From contig JAVSML010021632.1 of NCBI GenBank assembly GCA_038503035.1, positions 53,477-117,476 of the forward strand: a stretch of DNA of 64,000 nucleotides, read 5' to 3'. The notes beneath the pieces are model-generated. The model saw only the letters and a list, made by a program, of their open reading frames with translations, made no database searches and was not told the origin of the DNA. Position 1 is the first letter of the stretch, and each line of letters opens with the position of its first letter. The translations under genes and the position numbers were made by a program. Below are positions 24,065-37,300 of the stretch, piece after piece. The DNA is from Crocodylus rhombifer. Its lineage: Eukaryota; Chordata; Crocodylia; Crocodylidae.

Positions 24065-24440
24065 CATTGGTGCTCAACCTTTTTGCCCTGTGACCTCAGT
24101 GGGTCCGTGGGCAGGATTCTGCCAGTGTGCCCAATGTGGTGTGCAGCAAGGCCTGATCAGGCTGTGTGGAGGGGGGTAGAGGGCAGCCCGTCTCCATCCA
24201 GGTATGTAGAAGAAGAAGGGGTTGGCTAGGCCCCTGAAATGGCTGAGGGAGCTGGGGATGTGGCCTAACTCTGACCCAGCTACACAGAGCTTGGGAATAG
24301 GGCAGTAAAGGAGGGGTGGCAGTATGAATTGCCACTAATCCCCCACTGCCATATTTTCTGACCTGGGAGAGCCCTGTGGGCTGGACACCACAGCTCCATG
24401 GGCTGCATTTGGCCTGCAGGCCAGGGGTTGAGCACCTCTG
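24065..24440. mobile_element. hAT-type non-autonomous element with 8-bp TSD
   Basis: Starts CATTGGTGCTCAACC and ends GGGGTTGAGCACCTCTG. The ends are inverted repeats. The flanks ATCTAACC (24057-24064) and GTCTAACC (24441-24448) match at 7 of 8 positions. Length 376 bases, no coding capacity. Confidence 0.85.
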
Positions 24441-24485
24441 GTCTAACCTACTGACAAAACTACATGGTAAGAGAAGCATGGCCCT

Positions 24486-24655
24486 AGAGCACCTCAACCT
24501 TTCTAGACTCAGGGAGCACCCCCCAGTAGGCTGGAGGACCTGCTCAGAAAGCGCCAGCTTGTGAGTTTTCACCTTTTTTTCACTATGGAAAAACAGCAGA
24601 GCAAATCTGCTGGTGCAAAAAACCAGAGCTACAAGACAGAACGGTTTAACACTGG
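24486..24655. mobile_element. Partial hAT-type element, same family as 57418-57707
   Basis: It shares with 57430-57560 a left-end GCACCTCAACCTTT-type start, a TTTTTTCACTATGGAAAAAC-type block and a CAGAGCAA..CTG block, followed by an ACAG..CAGAA block and TTAACACT. The right end is missing. Confidence 0.55.
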
Positions 24656-25369
24656 GGTGCCCAAACGCTAGCCTGTGGGCCAGATCTGGCCCCTGGTGCC
24701 AGGTTGTCTAACCTGTGGGGAGCCACATGAACCGTGGCCTGTGTGCGTGTGCACAGGGCAGCCTTGGCCCCAATCCTGGCACATAGGAACAACTAGGGGT
24801 AGCACTGGGCCCAATCGTGGTATCAGGAGGCCAACCCAGCAAGCACGCCAGCCTGGTCTCATTCACTTGGTCCAAAACATTGAGCCCCCTCCTTCATTTC
24901 ATGGCGTAGCTTCCTATTGGAAACTTCCAAGCTTATCCTGTGACCCACGTTTCTGCATCCAAAGGTGCTGACATTGCATAGCAGAGGTGGCAGCACTAGG
25001 GTGGTGTGATGGGGCAACTGCCCTGGACACTGACTTGAGGGGAGGCACACAAAAAAAATCAAGGGACCTGCTGCTGTGATTGCAGAAGTCACCATTTCTG
25101 CTTTGCCCCAGGGCTCCCAGCCGCTGTCCCTGTGCAGCTGCATCCTGCAAGTGCTCCCAAGGCACCCTGAGGTGCCACAGCCCCCTGGCTGAGAAGCAAG
25201 AGTCTATGCCTCAAATCCCCATACGGGGAGACACCAAGCTGGGACAGCAGGTTCTACCCCTAGCTTGGGAACGGCGTGCATGCGCACCAGGACCCCATCT
25301 CTGGCACGGCAAAGGGGTCGACCAGATTCCCTGTTGAGGCGAGTTCCTTCGTGCTGGGGGGGGGAGGGG

Positions 25370-25600
25370 GAGGGTCGCTGCATGCAATTGGCTGACATCC
25401 GTGACGTCACCGGCTCCAAGAGGGAGCGGGCGTGGCGGAACATCAGGGAACCAACCCTGGAGTTCTGGCCATCAGCGTAGGACTACAAGTCCCAGGATGC
25501 TCCGCGCCAGCCCAGCGGCTGGTTCCCATAGCAACGGAACAACGGCGGCGCGCCGACAACGGCCAAGGGCGGCGCTCAGGGTAACCAATGCTTCGAGGGT
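25370..25600 (+). promoter_or_regulatory. LCA5L: Probable LCA5L promoter and non-coding first exon
   Basis: This CpG-rich block lies 2.4 kb before the first LCA5L coding exon. It holds an inverted CCAAT box (ATTGG, 25387-25391), a perfect CRE (TGACGTCA, 25402-25409), a ZNF143-type SBS (ACTACAAGTCCCAGGATGC, 25482-25500) and an RFX X-box (GTTCCCATAGCAAC, 25522-25535). RFX factors switch on ciliary genes, which fits a lebercilin-like gene. Possible splice donors follow at about 25580 (CAGGGTAAC). The transcription start is not determined. A minus-strand transcript from the same island cannot be excluded. Confidence 0.75.
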
Positions 25601-25871
25601 GGGCACGAAAGGACGCCAGATTTTCTGCGGTGGGGAGGAGGAGGGGTAGGGTGATGAGGGGAACTGCCACGAGCTCCCGCTCAGACATCCCCACCCCCCT
25701 CCTCCGGGGTCCCTGGGGCAGGAGGGAGCGTGTCCGCCATTTTTGTTGCGTCCTCTTTCTGGGCGTGCTCACAAAAGCTTCACTGCAACCTCTGTAGGGC
25801 CAGAGATGGCTTGGGGGTCCTGCGTAGCTCGTGGGGAGGGCTGGGCTCCAGTGCCGCCGACGCGAGCAGGC

Positions 25872-25990
25872 AAACCGATATCTTTTGGTCAAGCTGGTAT
25901 CTTTTATTCAGACCAACTCAGTTGGAAAATGTATTCTTTGTAAGCTTTGGAGCACAATCCCCCTTTATCAGGCAGTGTCTGCTGTTGCTT
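25872..25990 (+). repeat. Dispersed repeat of the ATTAGACCAACT family, copy 2
   Basis: It carries the TCTTTTATTCAGACCAACTC block, a GTTGGAAAA block and a TAAGCTTTGG block in the order seen at 57050-57110 and 58830-58890. Confidence 0.55.
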
Positions 25991-26114
25991 TTGGTATTGT
26001 GTCAGGAAGAAAGACTGTTGGGGGAAACACCCTGTTTGGTGAAAGTTGCTGTTTTCTGAAAAACTCCAGAAAGGTCATTTTCCTTGAAAATGGGAGGGGT
26101 GGAGGGAAGATGAC

Positions 26115-26200
26115 ACACGGATGGACAGAAGTTTAGGGCTGGAAGGGACCTTGTGAGATCATGAGGTCCAGCCCCCCTGCTCTGGGGAGGAAGGACTGCT
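26115..26200 (-). mobile_element. CR1 3'-end fragment
   Basis: A GGGCTGGAAGGGACCTTGTG landmark is followed by an AGGTCCAGCCCCCCTGCTC block. Both are CR1 3' UTR landmarks in minus orientation. Confidence 0.65.
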
Positions 26201-26346
26201 GGGGCCAATAACCCTTGCTCCTGGTTTTCCCCTTTTCAAATGAAACATAGCTACATTTGGGGGAACAAGAGCTTAAGGATTAGTCAAATCCTCATTAATC
26301 TGCAAATGTCTTAGTTTGGTGGAAAAGTTTATCCTTTTATCCTCAC

Positions 26347-26645
26347 TGGCTGTGTCTACAGGAGGCGCTGACTGCAGTAGCTCACTACTACTGCGCAATA
26401 GTGTCACCAAACAGCTTTTTGGTGACACCAACTTGCACAATAGCTCATTATGACTGCACACTAGTGTTGTGTGGCATGAAGCGTGACACAATACTACTGT
26501 GCAGTCCTAACAAGCTATTATGCAGTCAGCGTCACCAGAAAGCCATTTGGGGATGCTACTGTGCAGTAACTCATTAGTGAACAGTCATTTAGTATTAAAT
26601 GACTGCTTAGTAACAACTTCACTCAGAGTCTTGTCCAGATGCTGC
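26347..26645. mobile_element. Inverted-repeat MITE-like element
   Basis: ACTGCGCAATAG-, ACTGCACACTAG- and ACTGTGCAGTA-type motifs recur in both orientations between GGCTGTGTCTACAGGAG and CTTGTCCAGATGCTG. A perfect 11-base hairpin, GTGTCACCAAA / TTTGGTGACAC, lies at 26401-26411 and 26418-26428. No coding capacity. Edges are approximate. Confidence 0.45.
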
Positions 26646-27129
26646 CACTATCCCCTCACTCATTTAAGGTGTTATACCTCTTCTGTAATGACCCAGTTGA
26701 TCAAATTTAACAGATACAGATTGGACAAGTGAAAGGCACATCTCTTATCAAGGCATTACACTAAAGATGTTCAGGTGCTTAAGAAGTGGCTTTTCAAAAG
26801 CACTCAAGCGTATTATATACTGTTAAATGATTCCTGGCTGGCAATATGACAGCTTTCATCCTGAAGGGAAATATTTTATATGCTTATTAGAATCTCTGAT
26901 ATAGATTCACTTGTATAATAACACTAACTCTGCATTTAGCCTACTACATAAATACATATGTAAGGCAAAACAGTATTCAGTTATAATTCATTACTTAGTT
27001 CATGTTGGGGATCAAGGATGAAAAAAAGGAAGTAAACTGACATGGATGGAGTCCAGATGGAGTTGTATAACATGGCTGATGTCGAGGAAATTGGTCAGCT
27101 ACTGCGTAGCACTTATACACTGAAGGGTG

Positions 27130-27600
27130 TGCTCATACACCAAGGAGCGCTGGCCACGTCCCATCTCTGGGCTCGTTCCTAGCTGCGATCAATTTGCAAA
27201 GAACGAGGGAGTGTCTGTCACAAATTTATTGCTCTGCAGGAGGGGTACTCAGAGTCACAAAGACAAAGAGCTCCCCTGAACTGAGTTTACAGCTTGGTAT
27301 TTATACATTAAGCATTGTATTGCTACATTGTTGCACGGCATCTAGGTTTTTCCCTCTTGCTGTTTACAAAATTACAAAACACGGTACAGAGCAAGCTTGG
27401 GCTACTTGAAACTGGTTTCGTGGTTATACATTACTGTCAGCGAGAAGTACATGTCGCTTACTGTCAGCAAAAGGTGATCTTGAATCTTAGAGGAAAAAGG
27501 TCATCCACTTTTTCAAGGGTCTTCTGTTTTTTTATGATTGTATTGTTGTTTTCTCTTGCAATGGAGTGTTAGGAATGCATGTAAAAATGCAGAAATGCCT
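27130..27600 (-). mobile_element. LTR-like block in the first LCA5L intron
   Basis: Read on the minus strand, a TGTATAAATA box (about 27298-27307) is followed some 75 bases later by AATAAA (complement at 27225-27230). A GT-rich region and a pyrimidine-rich stretch come next, an LTR-like order. No flanking duplication or primer-binding site found, so the edges and class are uncertain. Confidence 0.4.
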
Positions 27601-28034
27601 GTTAAGAGATCAGTTCCTGGATGACATCTACCTAGGCCGTATAAAACATTTATTTAATTGAATTATACTAGTTTCAGTGAATTTTTTGTCAATCCCAGGT
27701 CAACATAACTACCTCTTAAATTCTATTAAGCAGTAAACAAACAAGTACACTGATAGTATATTAGCATACAGGGAAACTGCAACTATGGTATTTATTTACA
27801 TTCATTAAGGGATGTTCATCCACTGAGAACGTACAAGTTCTGAGATAACAGATTATATTTAACATCTTTCTGGGTCGCTAAATCTTTACCTTCTTTCAGA
27901 TACTGAAACTGGCTATCTTTATTGGATTAAAGAATAAGTAATGTACATTAAAGAGGTTAATAAATGCCATGTTTCCCCCCCCTCAAGTTTTGTGTATAAG
28001 TGATCAACATTTTGATTCTGGTAGGTCAATCCCA

Positions 28035-28381
28035 ATGTCTTCTACTGGCAACACACTGATGAACTCAGGTGACTCTTTGCTCCGTATGTTAGTGCAAGAA
28101 GTCCCTAATTCAAGAAGCAGCACAAGAAGCAGAGGCACTAATGATTGTATTAGGGAGAGCATCAGAACAGGTAGTTCTGGCAGAATTAATGACTATTGCC
28201 AATGCAGCAGAGAATATGGAAGTCAGTCAACATTTTCATGCGAGCTATTCTGAGGACTTTTTCTCTGACTGTACAGAATCAGCCAGCAGCAACAGTTCTT
28301 TAAAAATGCCAAGAATCAAAGAGAAGAAGCTACAGAAAAAGAAAAAAACCAAATGTGGTCGACAAGGTTATCAAATCAAAG
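28035..28381 (+). CDS. LCA5L: LCA5L coding exon 1, with apparent frame break
   Basis: The exon begins after a strong CCCCCCCCTCAAG acceptor ending at 27986. I chose ATG 28035 because the frame from it ([12 protein letters not shown]) and the later [20 protein letters not shown] stretch follow the human N-terminus in order. That frame meets TGA at 28251. The conserved [12 protein letters not shown] block that should follow lies one base over, in the frame open from 28141. So one extra base lies between about 28216 and 28246. An alternative start at 28216 in the second frame would give a shortened but unbroken protein. The donor is AAAG|GTAACG at 28382. Confidence 0.75.
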
Positions 28382-31300
28382 GTAACGAGAGAACTTTTTT
28401 TTTTTTACCAATAGCCGAATAATATAAGAGTGGAACTATTTTCATTCAGCAGCAGTTTTTATGGTGATTAGAGCCAGAAAGGAGCTGGTTTTCTTATCTT
28501 GGAAAAATTTTTGAGTTTTCAAAAATAGGAGAAGGAGAGAGGGGTTGATACTTCAAGAAAGGCTTTAATTCAGTGGTTAAAACTCCTGCGTGGGTTGTGG
28601 AAGACCTGGGTTCAAGTCCTGACTAAAATCATGGACTTGTAACAGCATCTTATGTTCCAGCTGAGAGCGCCAACCATTAAACTCTTTTTGGTTTTGACCA
28701 GAAATTCCAGCTTAGGGCTTTATTAATAAACAGGCAGCAAAAACCACATAATACAAAGTTATAAAATGAAAATAATAAATACATTAATAAAACTCAACAG
28801 AGAAGCCATGGAATTAAAAGACACAAGCTGGCTTAACTTGATCAGTTATTTGCTGCTGTGTCCCATCCATAATTTTCATTTAAATGCATTCTACCTGCTC
28901 CAGCAAATAGTTTAATAGGCATGCTTAACTGTATCTATCCCTTATATCCCATGGGGTTTGAGTCACAGAACTTGTCTGCCAATTTTTCTTGCAAATGGCA
29001 AGGACATTTTGAATTCTGTATAAATTATAAGAATAACCATTTAGTGGGGTGCTGCCTGGAATGCTTTAGAACTGTTAAGAAATTGAACGTATCAATACAA
29101 GTGAAGTAAACAGTAAAGCTGTAAACAGACATGGAATTTGTCCTGGAATCTTACAGACATATACATCCACTGTCCTAGACCAAGTCTCTCTGAAAGATAA
29201 AAATGTGTTAATGCTTTTTCCCAGGATGTGGCTCTGTGCATCTGTAGGGTCATTCCAGGGACAAGTGTGCTCTTGTTCTCTACCTACTGGCAGAGGAGCA
29301 GCAATGCATGTAGGAAGGGCAAGGTATATAAATGATTGAGCCTCATCTGTTCTGATCTGGGTCAGACGATCAGATTTGCCTTTAATACAGTGGTTCTCAA
29401 TCTTTTTAGATTCAAGGCACTCCTCCATAACTTTTAGGAACAGAGTGGCATCCCCTTTCCAAAACTAATTGATTACAGTGTTTACCCCCTTGCAGAGGCA
29501 TCAGTCAGTGGGGGCAAGGGACTCAAGGCAAGGAGAGCCTTAGCCTGCCCTTTTTTTGCTTATCTCCTCACATTTCCCATGGCTCCCTTCAAAGGATCTA
29601 GGGAATCCAAAGGTGCCCCAGCATCCTGGTTGAGAATCACTGCTCTAATAAGGCATCTGTTTATAGCCTAAGACTTATAAATCCCAGTCTAGTCCAGTTT
29701 TACTTTATGAAAGGACAACGAAGCAAGCAGTGGTAATTTAGAATGTCAAGTGATCGAGAATATTTAGCAAATGCAGTATGTGGCAAGCAAAGCTATATAA
29801 CTAATCTGAATGCTTGATGATTGAAAAAAACACTATATATGTATTTGTAGACTTTTGTTTATCATTTTTTAAAATGGCTTGAAAGTGCTACAATTGGTTA
29901 GGTGATTACTAGATGCAGAGTTGTTGAAATAAATATTATTGCCATAACTTTATTTTCTGAGTTTTTGCAGGTACAGTAAATTGACATTTTCTTCCTTTTC
30001 TGTCATGCATTGAATTTTCCTAATCAATGGTTTGATCTAGTTTCACTGAAGTTAATGAGAGTCTTTTCAAAAGGGTCAAATCGGACCTATATATACATCT
30101 GATTCCCAAATTTAAGAGCACATCGATTCCACTGAATGACTGAGAGAGAAACTTAGTTTCAGTTGGCTTTGGAGATGCTTTTGTAAGGACATTGTACCAG
30201 TTGATTCATAGAGTGCTTTTGTTTGCCTCAAAAGAAGCTCTTATGTATTCTCTTTGCTAAAATAAAAAACTATGGCTAAATAGAACAAAGATGGTCTAAC
30301 AGAATATGTAGGTGAGGAAACATTTGGACTTGATATGGACTTGACTTTTTAGTTGTGGCCAAGTGCAGTCAGGAAAAATCTCTGCTCTGCGGGTATCTGG
30401 ATGAAATATGTGAATAAAGGAATTGTGGTATGGATTATAGGCAATATGTCATATATGCTACATTTAAAAATCTTAGGATAACCAGAATTATTATTATAAG
30501 AATAGTAAAGTTACGCCTTATCCACCCTTAAATAATATATGTATCACGATTTATCTGTTTTGATCTGAATGCAGGAAGCAAAAAATTGCCACTTAAGAAG
30601 ATGCAACACCAGAACACTTCATTCTTAAGCAATCGGAATACCACCGTCTCTCAGAAAAAAGATGTTCTGGCTCAACGCATATTTTCGGCAAGACTTCACA
30701 AAATTAAAGAACTGAAAAATGAACTGTCAGATCTCCAGCATAAACTAGAAGCTTCAGATATAGAAAATCAGCTTCTGAAACAGCTTCAATACCGGCACTT
30801 GAAAGCAATAGGTAAATATGAAAATGCAGAGAATAACTTGCCCAATCTTATAGCAAGACATTATAATGAGGTCAGAAGTCTAAGGGAACTTCTTAGGAAG
30901 TCTCAGGAGCAGGAGCGAAAAACATTGAGGAAGCTTAGAAAAGTTGAAGCAGAGCTGTTAAGGACTAAAGATGCTTTGCAAACATTGCATACAATTTCAG
31001 AAGACAAGAATCTCGCAGAGAGAGGGGAACTTACTCGCAGATTATCAGTCCTTACAGAAAAAATGGAAGCCAGTGATAAAAAAATACAGGTAATATGCAA
31101 CATGTATTTATATTTTTAGTACTATGATAGGAAATAATTGCACAAGAATGATGCAAAATTGTTGATCAGTACACATAAAATGAATTTTTAGAGTACAGCA
31201 TGGAAAAGTAGAAATTCAGCACTCATTTGGATCAGCAATCTCCAAATAATATTAAAAGAATGATCCATTTTTTTAAAGTAAAATCTTGCAAATATATAGC

Positions 31301-34300
31301 AGTGAGTTAAATTTGGAAGTAAAGATTTCTAGGACTTAAGTCAAGCTGTTGCCCTATTACCTTAAATTATGGTGTGCTACAGTAAATCTATATCCAGTGT
31401 AGTCTTCTGTTCACTCTGTACTCCCATTCACTACTGTTATGTGTAGGGCAACTGTTGACCAATGAATTGAACAAGCCAGGAGTCCTAGTTTTAGGACTAG
31501 ATCTGATTTCATATATGTAATGTTGGTCAAAGCAGTGAATTTAGCATTAGTTTACCCATCTGTTAAAAGAAGGGACAACAATTTACGGAGGCTATGGTAA
31601 TGAATATCTCTAAAGTGATTTGAAGTTTTTCTACGAAAAACGTAGTATAAAAATTGATATTATGACATTTGATTAGACAGGATCCCTGTTAGGGTGGAAT
31701 ATGCTTCCAGAAGCAAACAAGGTACAGAGAAGATGCATGAGGAAACAAAAAAAACAAAAAAAAAATTCATAATAAGGATTAGAAAATTGAGAAAAAAGAG
31801 TAGTGACCTTAAGAAGACGAAGACAACTTCCTCATAGATTCATAAAAATACATCTTTTTCTTGTTTTTGTGTGGGAGCTCTTCAAAGCCTTACTTCAAAA
31901 TTAGAACTCCTATTTACCTGCTTTTTATGTCATCTTCTGCATTTCAGTGACCCTTCTCTAGTGGAGATAGCTGTTTATCATTCTTTCATTCTGCAATTCA
32001 TAGACACAATTCTTGTGGGCCTTGCTATAGACCCATAAAAGTAATGCCTTCCTTGAGTACAAGGGTTAAACCAGTGCTTCTCAGCCTTTTTAGACTCAAG
32101 GTACCATTCCTTAACTTACTGGAATTTAGTGGCATCCCACTTAAAGACTAATTTATTTCTTACCTCCTTACACCCTGTATCACCCTTAAAAGGATCTCGT
32201 GGGGTGCCAGAGCAGACGGGGCACCCCGATAGCATAACAGGGATGATGCAGAGTGCTCAGAGCTGGCAGGGGCTGCTCAGTAGAACAGACCCAGGAGCTT
32301 GGAGATGGTGGATGCAGTTGTCCCAGAAGAAAGTGGAAGGGAGTGACAGTGATTGCTGGTGTAGAGGCTGGTGACAGGTGCAAATATTGGGGGCAGAACC
32401 CTGCTATTCCCTGCTGTTTCTGCCATCTGACCCTTGCTGCTCCCATTTCTACATGAGGAGGGAAAAGCGTCTTCTGTTGCTGTGGCTGCTCTTCCAGGGA
32501 CTTGAATACTGGAGCTACCATTCCTTGTGGCCCCCTGCCAAATCTGAGAGCATAGGAGGAGCAGGGAAACAAGCTGGGCTGAAAAAGCACTACCTTGCAT
32601 CTTGCTTTTTTCCCCCCACCCCAGCCCATGATACACTTGGAGCATAGAAGCAATCAGTGCAGGGACTGCCAGGGGGTAAGGGTTGGAGGTTCAGGTAATT
32701 GTAATCTGCATTATGGGAAAAAACAAAGTTTGAGATTTCCTGCATGCGTAAAAAGTCGAAATCGTAAAGAATTCAGATTCTATTTGCAGTTTCCTATTTG
32801 TAGAGCTCATAATGAGAGCTAATGGAAGATCTTACTCATTGAAAGACTGGATGATTGAGTGCTTGGATTTTAATATTGACACACTGCATTAAATACTCAA
32901 TATATTCTCTGGATTCTAAATAATAAAGGACCTGATTCTATTGCTGGCAGTTTTAGTGTAAATAAGTGTAAAAAAAAATTAGTGTAAATAAGGTTACCTT
33001 GGTGTAAAAGAAAATCAGGTCTTTAAAAAAGATTAAATTGGAATGAACACATTAGCAATATATTATAAGAAATTATTTTTTCATTCGTGAGTACCAGTGT
33101 ATTTTGTTTGGTAAAATTAGCTTTGAAATAAGCTTTTGTTCATTTTAAATATAGATTTTGAGAGACAGTATTTGTAGTATTACAAACTTTTAATATTGGA
33201 TCTTATATACAGTAGAGTATTTATTAAAACTTTAATTTTTCATAATGTTAATAAGCTTGTGTGTTAAATCTGACATGAACTGAAATTTTCATCAACTATA
33301 TTGAGTACACCTGTGTTCTTAAATGTCTTCAGGGCTTAGAAAAGCAGCTGAAGCTGAAAAACAGCATCTTTAATCAACAAATGGCAGCTGAGAGTAAAAA
33401 GAGTATAGCAGCTCGGACAATTACAGAGGCCTTGCAAATGGAAATGACTTGTCTTCACCAAAAACTTAAGGTATTCGGGGGTTGAGATGTGGTTTTTTTT
33501 ATAGGGTGTTATCTCAAACATTTTTCTCATCTTGTTTATATTTTTACATAAGATAATAATGGGACAAATGTTGCACTTTTTAAAGTTTGTATACTGCCAA
33601 TAAGTCAAAATGTAAAACAAGTTAAATTGTCATTAGATCAACATGTCAAAATCTTTATTAGACCAATAACTGGAAGAAATATCATATTTTCGCATGTACA
33701 ACATGCCCTCAAGTATGATGCACATCGTTTTGAAAGGCAGAATGAAGGGGGAAAAATATATCTTTGCTTGTAGTAAGTAACTGAGTAGCCATAGATAGGA
33801 AGCCAAGACTACTAAGTATTCTGCCCTGTGGATGGAATACAGATTTTCACTTTTGCCTGGTAAGAAGAAACTGTTCCTGTCATATATCTTGCATATAATG
33901 GATACTCTGATTTACAGCATATGCTTTTTGAAAAAAAATGTATGCATTGTATGTGAGAAAATATGGTATCATTGATCTAGTAATATTGCATCAAATAACA
34001 ATATCTATCTGTTACTTTTTTATTAATCTACACCAACATATAATGTCTGATTCTTTTGTTAGATTCCTGTGTAGGAAATTTCTCCAATCAAAATTGGCTT
34101 CAAGTTTGCAGTTTGTAAAGATAAGCTTGGACAAGTAGGCCAATAGAAATGTTTCTAGGGTTTTATGTATTTTAGCTAAAACAGTTTTTTGTTTTTGACA
34201 AATTATGTCTTCCCTGTCAGTTTGCTGTTATATTTAGTAAAAATAATGAAACAAGTTAGTCCGTTATCTGTTAATAAACAGCATCAATTGGGAAAAGTAT

Positions 34301-37300
34301 ATAATACTTACATCATTACTGTATTATCATGCATACAGCATGTCTTGGAATATAATACATAACTCGTTACGAAAGACAGGATGAAGAAAAAAGGTCTTTC
34401 CTTGTAGTAAGTAATGGAGTAGAAGCAGCTGGGGCATGAATGCTGTGTGCCCCCAGAGGCTGGGGGGGCACAGTGACTGCCTGCAGGCAGCTACAGCAGT
34501 GTCGGGGGGGTGGGGGGGGAAAGAGGGTGGCAAGCACTGACCAGTGGTTAGCAACCACCTGCAGATGCCACCAGCAGGGGGTGCACCACTGAGGGTTTAG
34601 GGGGTACACCACCAAACTCAGAGGGTACACATGCACCCCCTATGAGTCGCCAGTAAGCTGGGGAGCCAAGCCTGCTCATTGTTCTGCTTCTTGCATATTG
34701 CTGCAGATCTTACTTTCAGGTTTATCCATTATACAGGAGTACCTGCTGTTACTATATTTCTTGCATATAATGCACATTCCAATTTCCAGCATCTGACTTT
34801 TGTGGAAAAAAGTGTGTTGTGTGCAAAAAAAATATGGTACCAACCTAATTTGCTTCTTATAGTATAGCTATGACTTGTCTTTACCTAAATATGTAGTAAT
34901 AAATCCACTCATCCAGTTGCAACCACATTCCTAGGAAGGATCAAGATTCTGCAAGGATACTATTGTAGGGATCCTCCTAAATCATTCTGTTAAGACTGGT
35001 TTTATAGACTCAATCTGTGAGGCTGCCTTAGTCATGGCATATGCCTGCTTGTCAGAGGTCAAGATTATCTTTATAGAGACATTTAACTCCCATTGATTTT
35101 AACAGAAATCAGGTACCTAAATATCTTTAAGGTTGTAGGTCTTAGACACAGAATATTGCACCTGTATTTTACTTGCATATTCCTGTTATTCAAAATGTCC
35201 AGGCAAAGTGGGTACAAAAATAGTGAAATTTGTCTCATGTATTTGATGTGTATTAATGTGTTTCAGTAGGAAAAGAAGAGCTTTGAGACATACTGTGCGT
35301 CAGGACAAAATGTATTTGTAGAGTGGTGCTTGAAAGAAAGCTTTTACAAGGCATCTTCCTACAGTATGTCTGTCTTGTACCAAAGCCAATTGTTCTTTAC
35401 TTTCATGAATAATACGTTAATTAATTATTTTAAATGAGGAAGTGAAGTTGTTAAAAAAGAAATCATTAATGTATGTTAGGAGTTTGACAGTATGGATCTT
35501 TTTTTAGGAAAGGGAACGAGAGCTTGGTATAAGAAATATCTACACAAATCAGATGTTCAAAAGTATACAGGACAAAGCTGATCCAGTCCCTCATAAAAAA
35601 GGTATTTTCTTTTCTTTTCATTTTTGTTTTATTTTAAGTTGGTACTCATGTGGCTTTATCACTGGAAGTGAGAGAAATTTTCTGAAATAGAGGCATCAAT
35701 TGCACCTCCAGGCAACCCCCACTTAACACGGTTTCAGTTAGCGCTATTTCATTATAGCACTCATTTAAAATTGATACCTGATTTCACTGAGCACTCCGCC
35801 AGCTTCGCTATAGCACTCAGTGGAATCAGCGAGTTTTGGCTAGAAGGCGGGGAGAAGCAGCGGTGACAGTGGCACCAAGTGCAGTGAGTGGAGGGGCAGG
35901 TGTGAGTGTGTGTTTGGGGAGGAGGAGCCAGGCACGGCTGGTGAATACAGACTGGTGGGGCAGTGGAGCATCCCATGGGGAGCTGTTTTGCAGCCGGCTG
36001 GGAGCGGGGTGGGGTTTAGTTGACTGGGCACATAGCAGGGATGCTGCAAACCCCTCTGCTCCCCGCTGGTTGCAAACATCCGCTATGCTCCTGTGGATTG
36101 CTCCACCACCTGAGTTCACCAGCTAAAGCAGCGGAGATGATGAGTGTGGGGCCTACACTGGTGCCCGGGGCCTGCACCCAGGCTGGGGCAGCAGGAGTGT
36201 GGGACCCAGGGCCAGGGCCAGAAGGGGCCTATACCCTGAGTGGGGTAGGAGTGCCGGTGTCCAGTCTGGCACGTGGGGCCAGCAGGCGGACAGGTGGGTG
36301 GGTGAGGAGAGGTAGTGGCGGTGAGTGGGGCGGACAGGCATCAGTGCAGGGCCTACATTGGTGCCCGGGACCAGGGCCAGCGGGTCAGCAGGATTGCAGG
36401 CCTTGGCTGGCACATAGGACTGGGGCAGCCAGCAGGCTTGCGGGGAGAAGCGGCAGTAACTAGTTGCCTATATTTACGTTCATTCCTATGGGCAAATGGA
36501 TTTCACTTAGTGTGGTTTTGCTTAGCGCTTGTGTTTTCTAGAACCAATTAAGAGCACTAAGCAGGGGTTGTCTGTATATGTAAGCAAAATAGGTTATTGT
36601 ACACACAGCTTGGACAACCAACTGCTTTTTTCTCTGTTCATATATTTTATGGATGCAACTAAGGAAACCTTTTTAATTTTTAACCCAGCTTACGCACTTT
36701 CAGCCAAATTTTACACTTATTTAATGACATTTACATTTATTTAGTGCTTGTATAGTGTATAATTTTATGTCTGTTAATGCTTTTACAGAAGGTTTAGAAA
36801 TAAAGTATAAGGACAGTGAGTCCTAAGTATTGTTGTTGCCTTAAATCTGTGATCTGTTTATTAGCAATGAAACAGCAGGACACACAATTTCAGCTTTTAT
36901 ACAATAGAGTCAGCTTGAGGTGTGCCCTTTAGCATCTTGGTAATTAAAAGTATATCAGGATTTTATTTGTGGGACCTATGAAATATTATGAATTTATCTG
37001 CAAAAATATTTTAGGCTGAAATTTAGCATTTAATCTCTTAAGTAGAAAAATTGATCGTCACATTCTTAAAACGCTTAAAAATAATACAAACCCTATTTCT
37101 GACAGTCTGTATATAACTTAAATAACTGAAATGTTAACAGGATAAAAATATCATTTCTTCCTGAAATTTATACATTCACAGTTCTAGAAAATCAAACATC
37201 TATGATTCAGATTCCCACCAACTGTAATGAGTTTTCTGTTGAGGAGAAACAGGTGGAACTAATATCATCCAGAAAAATTAAATGGGAATTCCTTCCAACC

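Noticed and set aside
28141..28422. ATG 28141 as the LCA5L start
   Set aside because: Upstream of 28216 this frame gives sequence unlike LCA5L, while the other frame matches. I prefer a start at 28035 plus a frame break.
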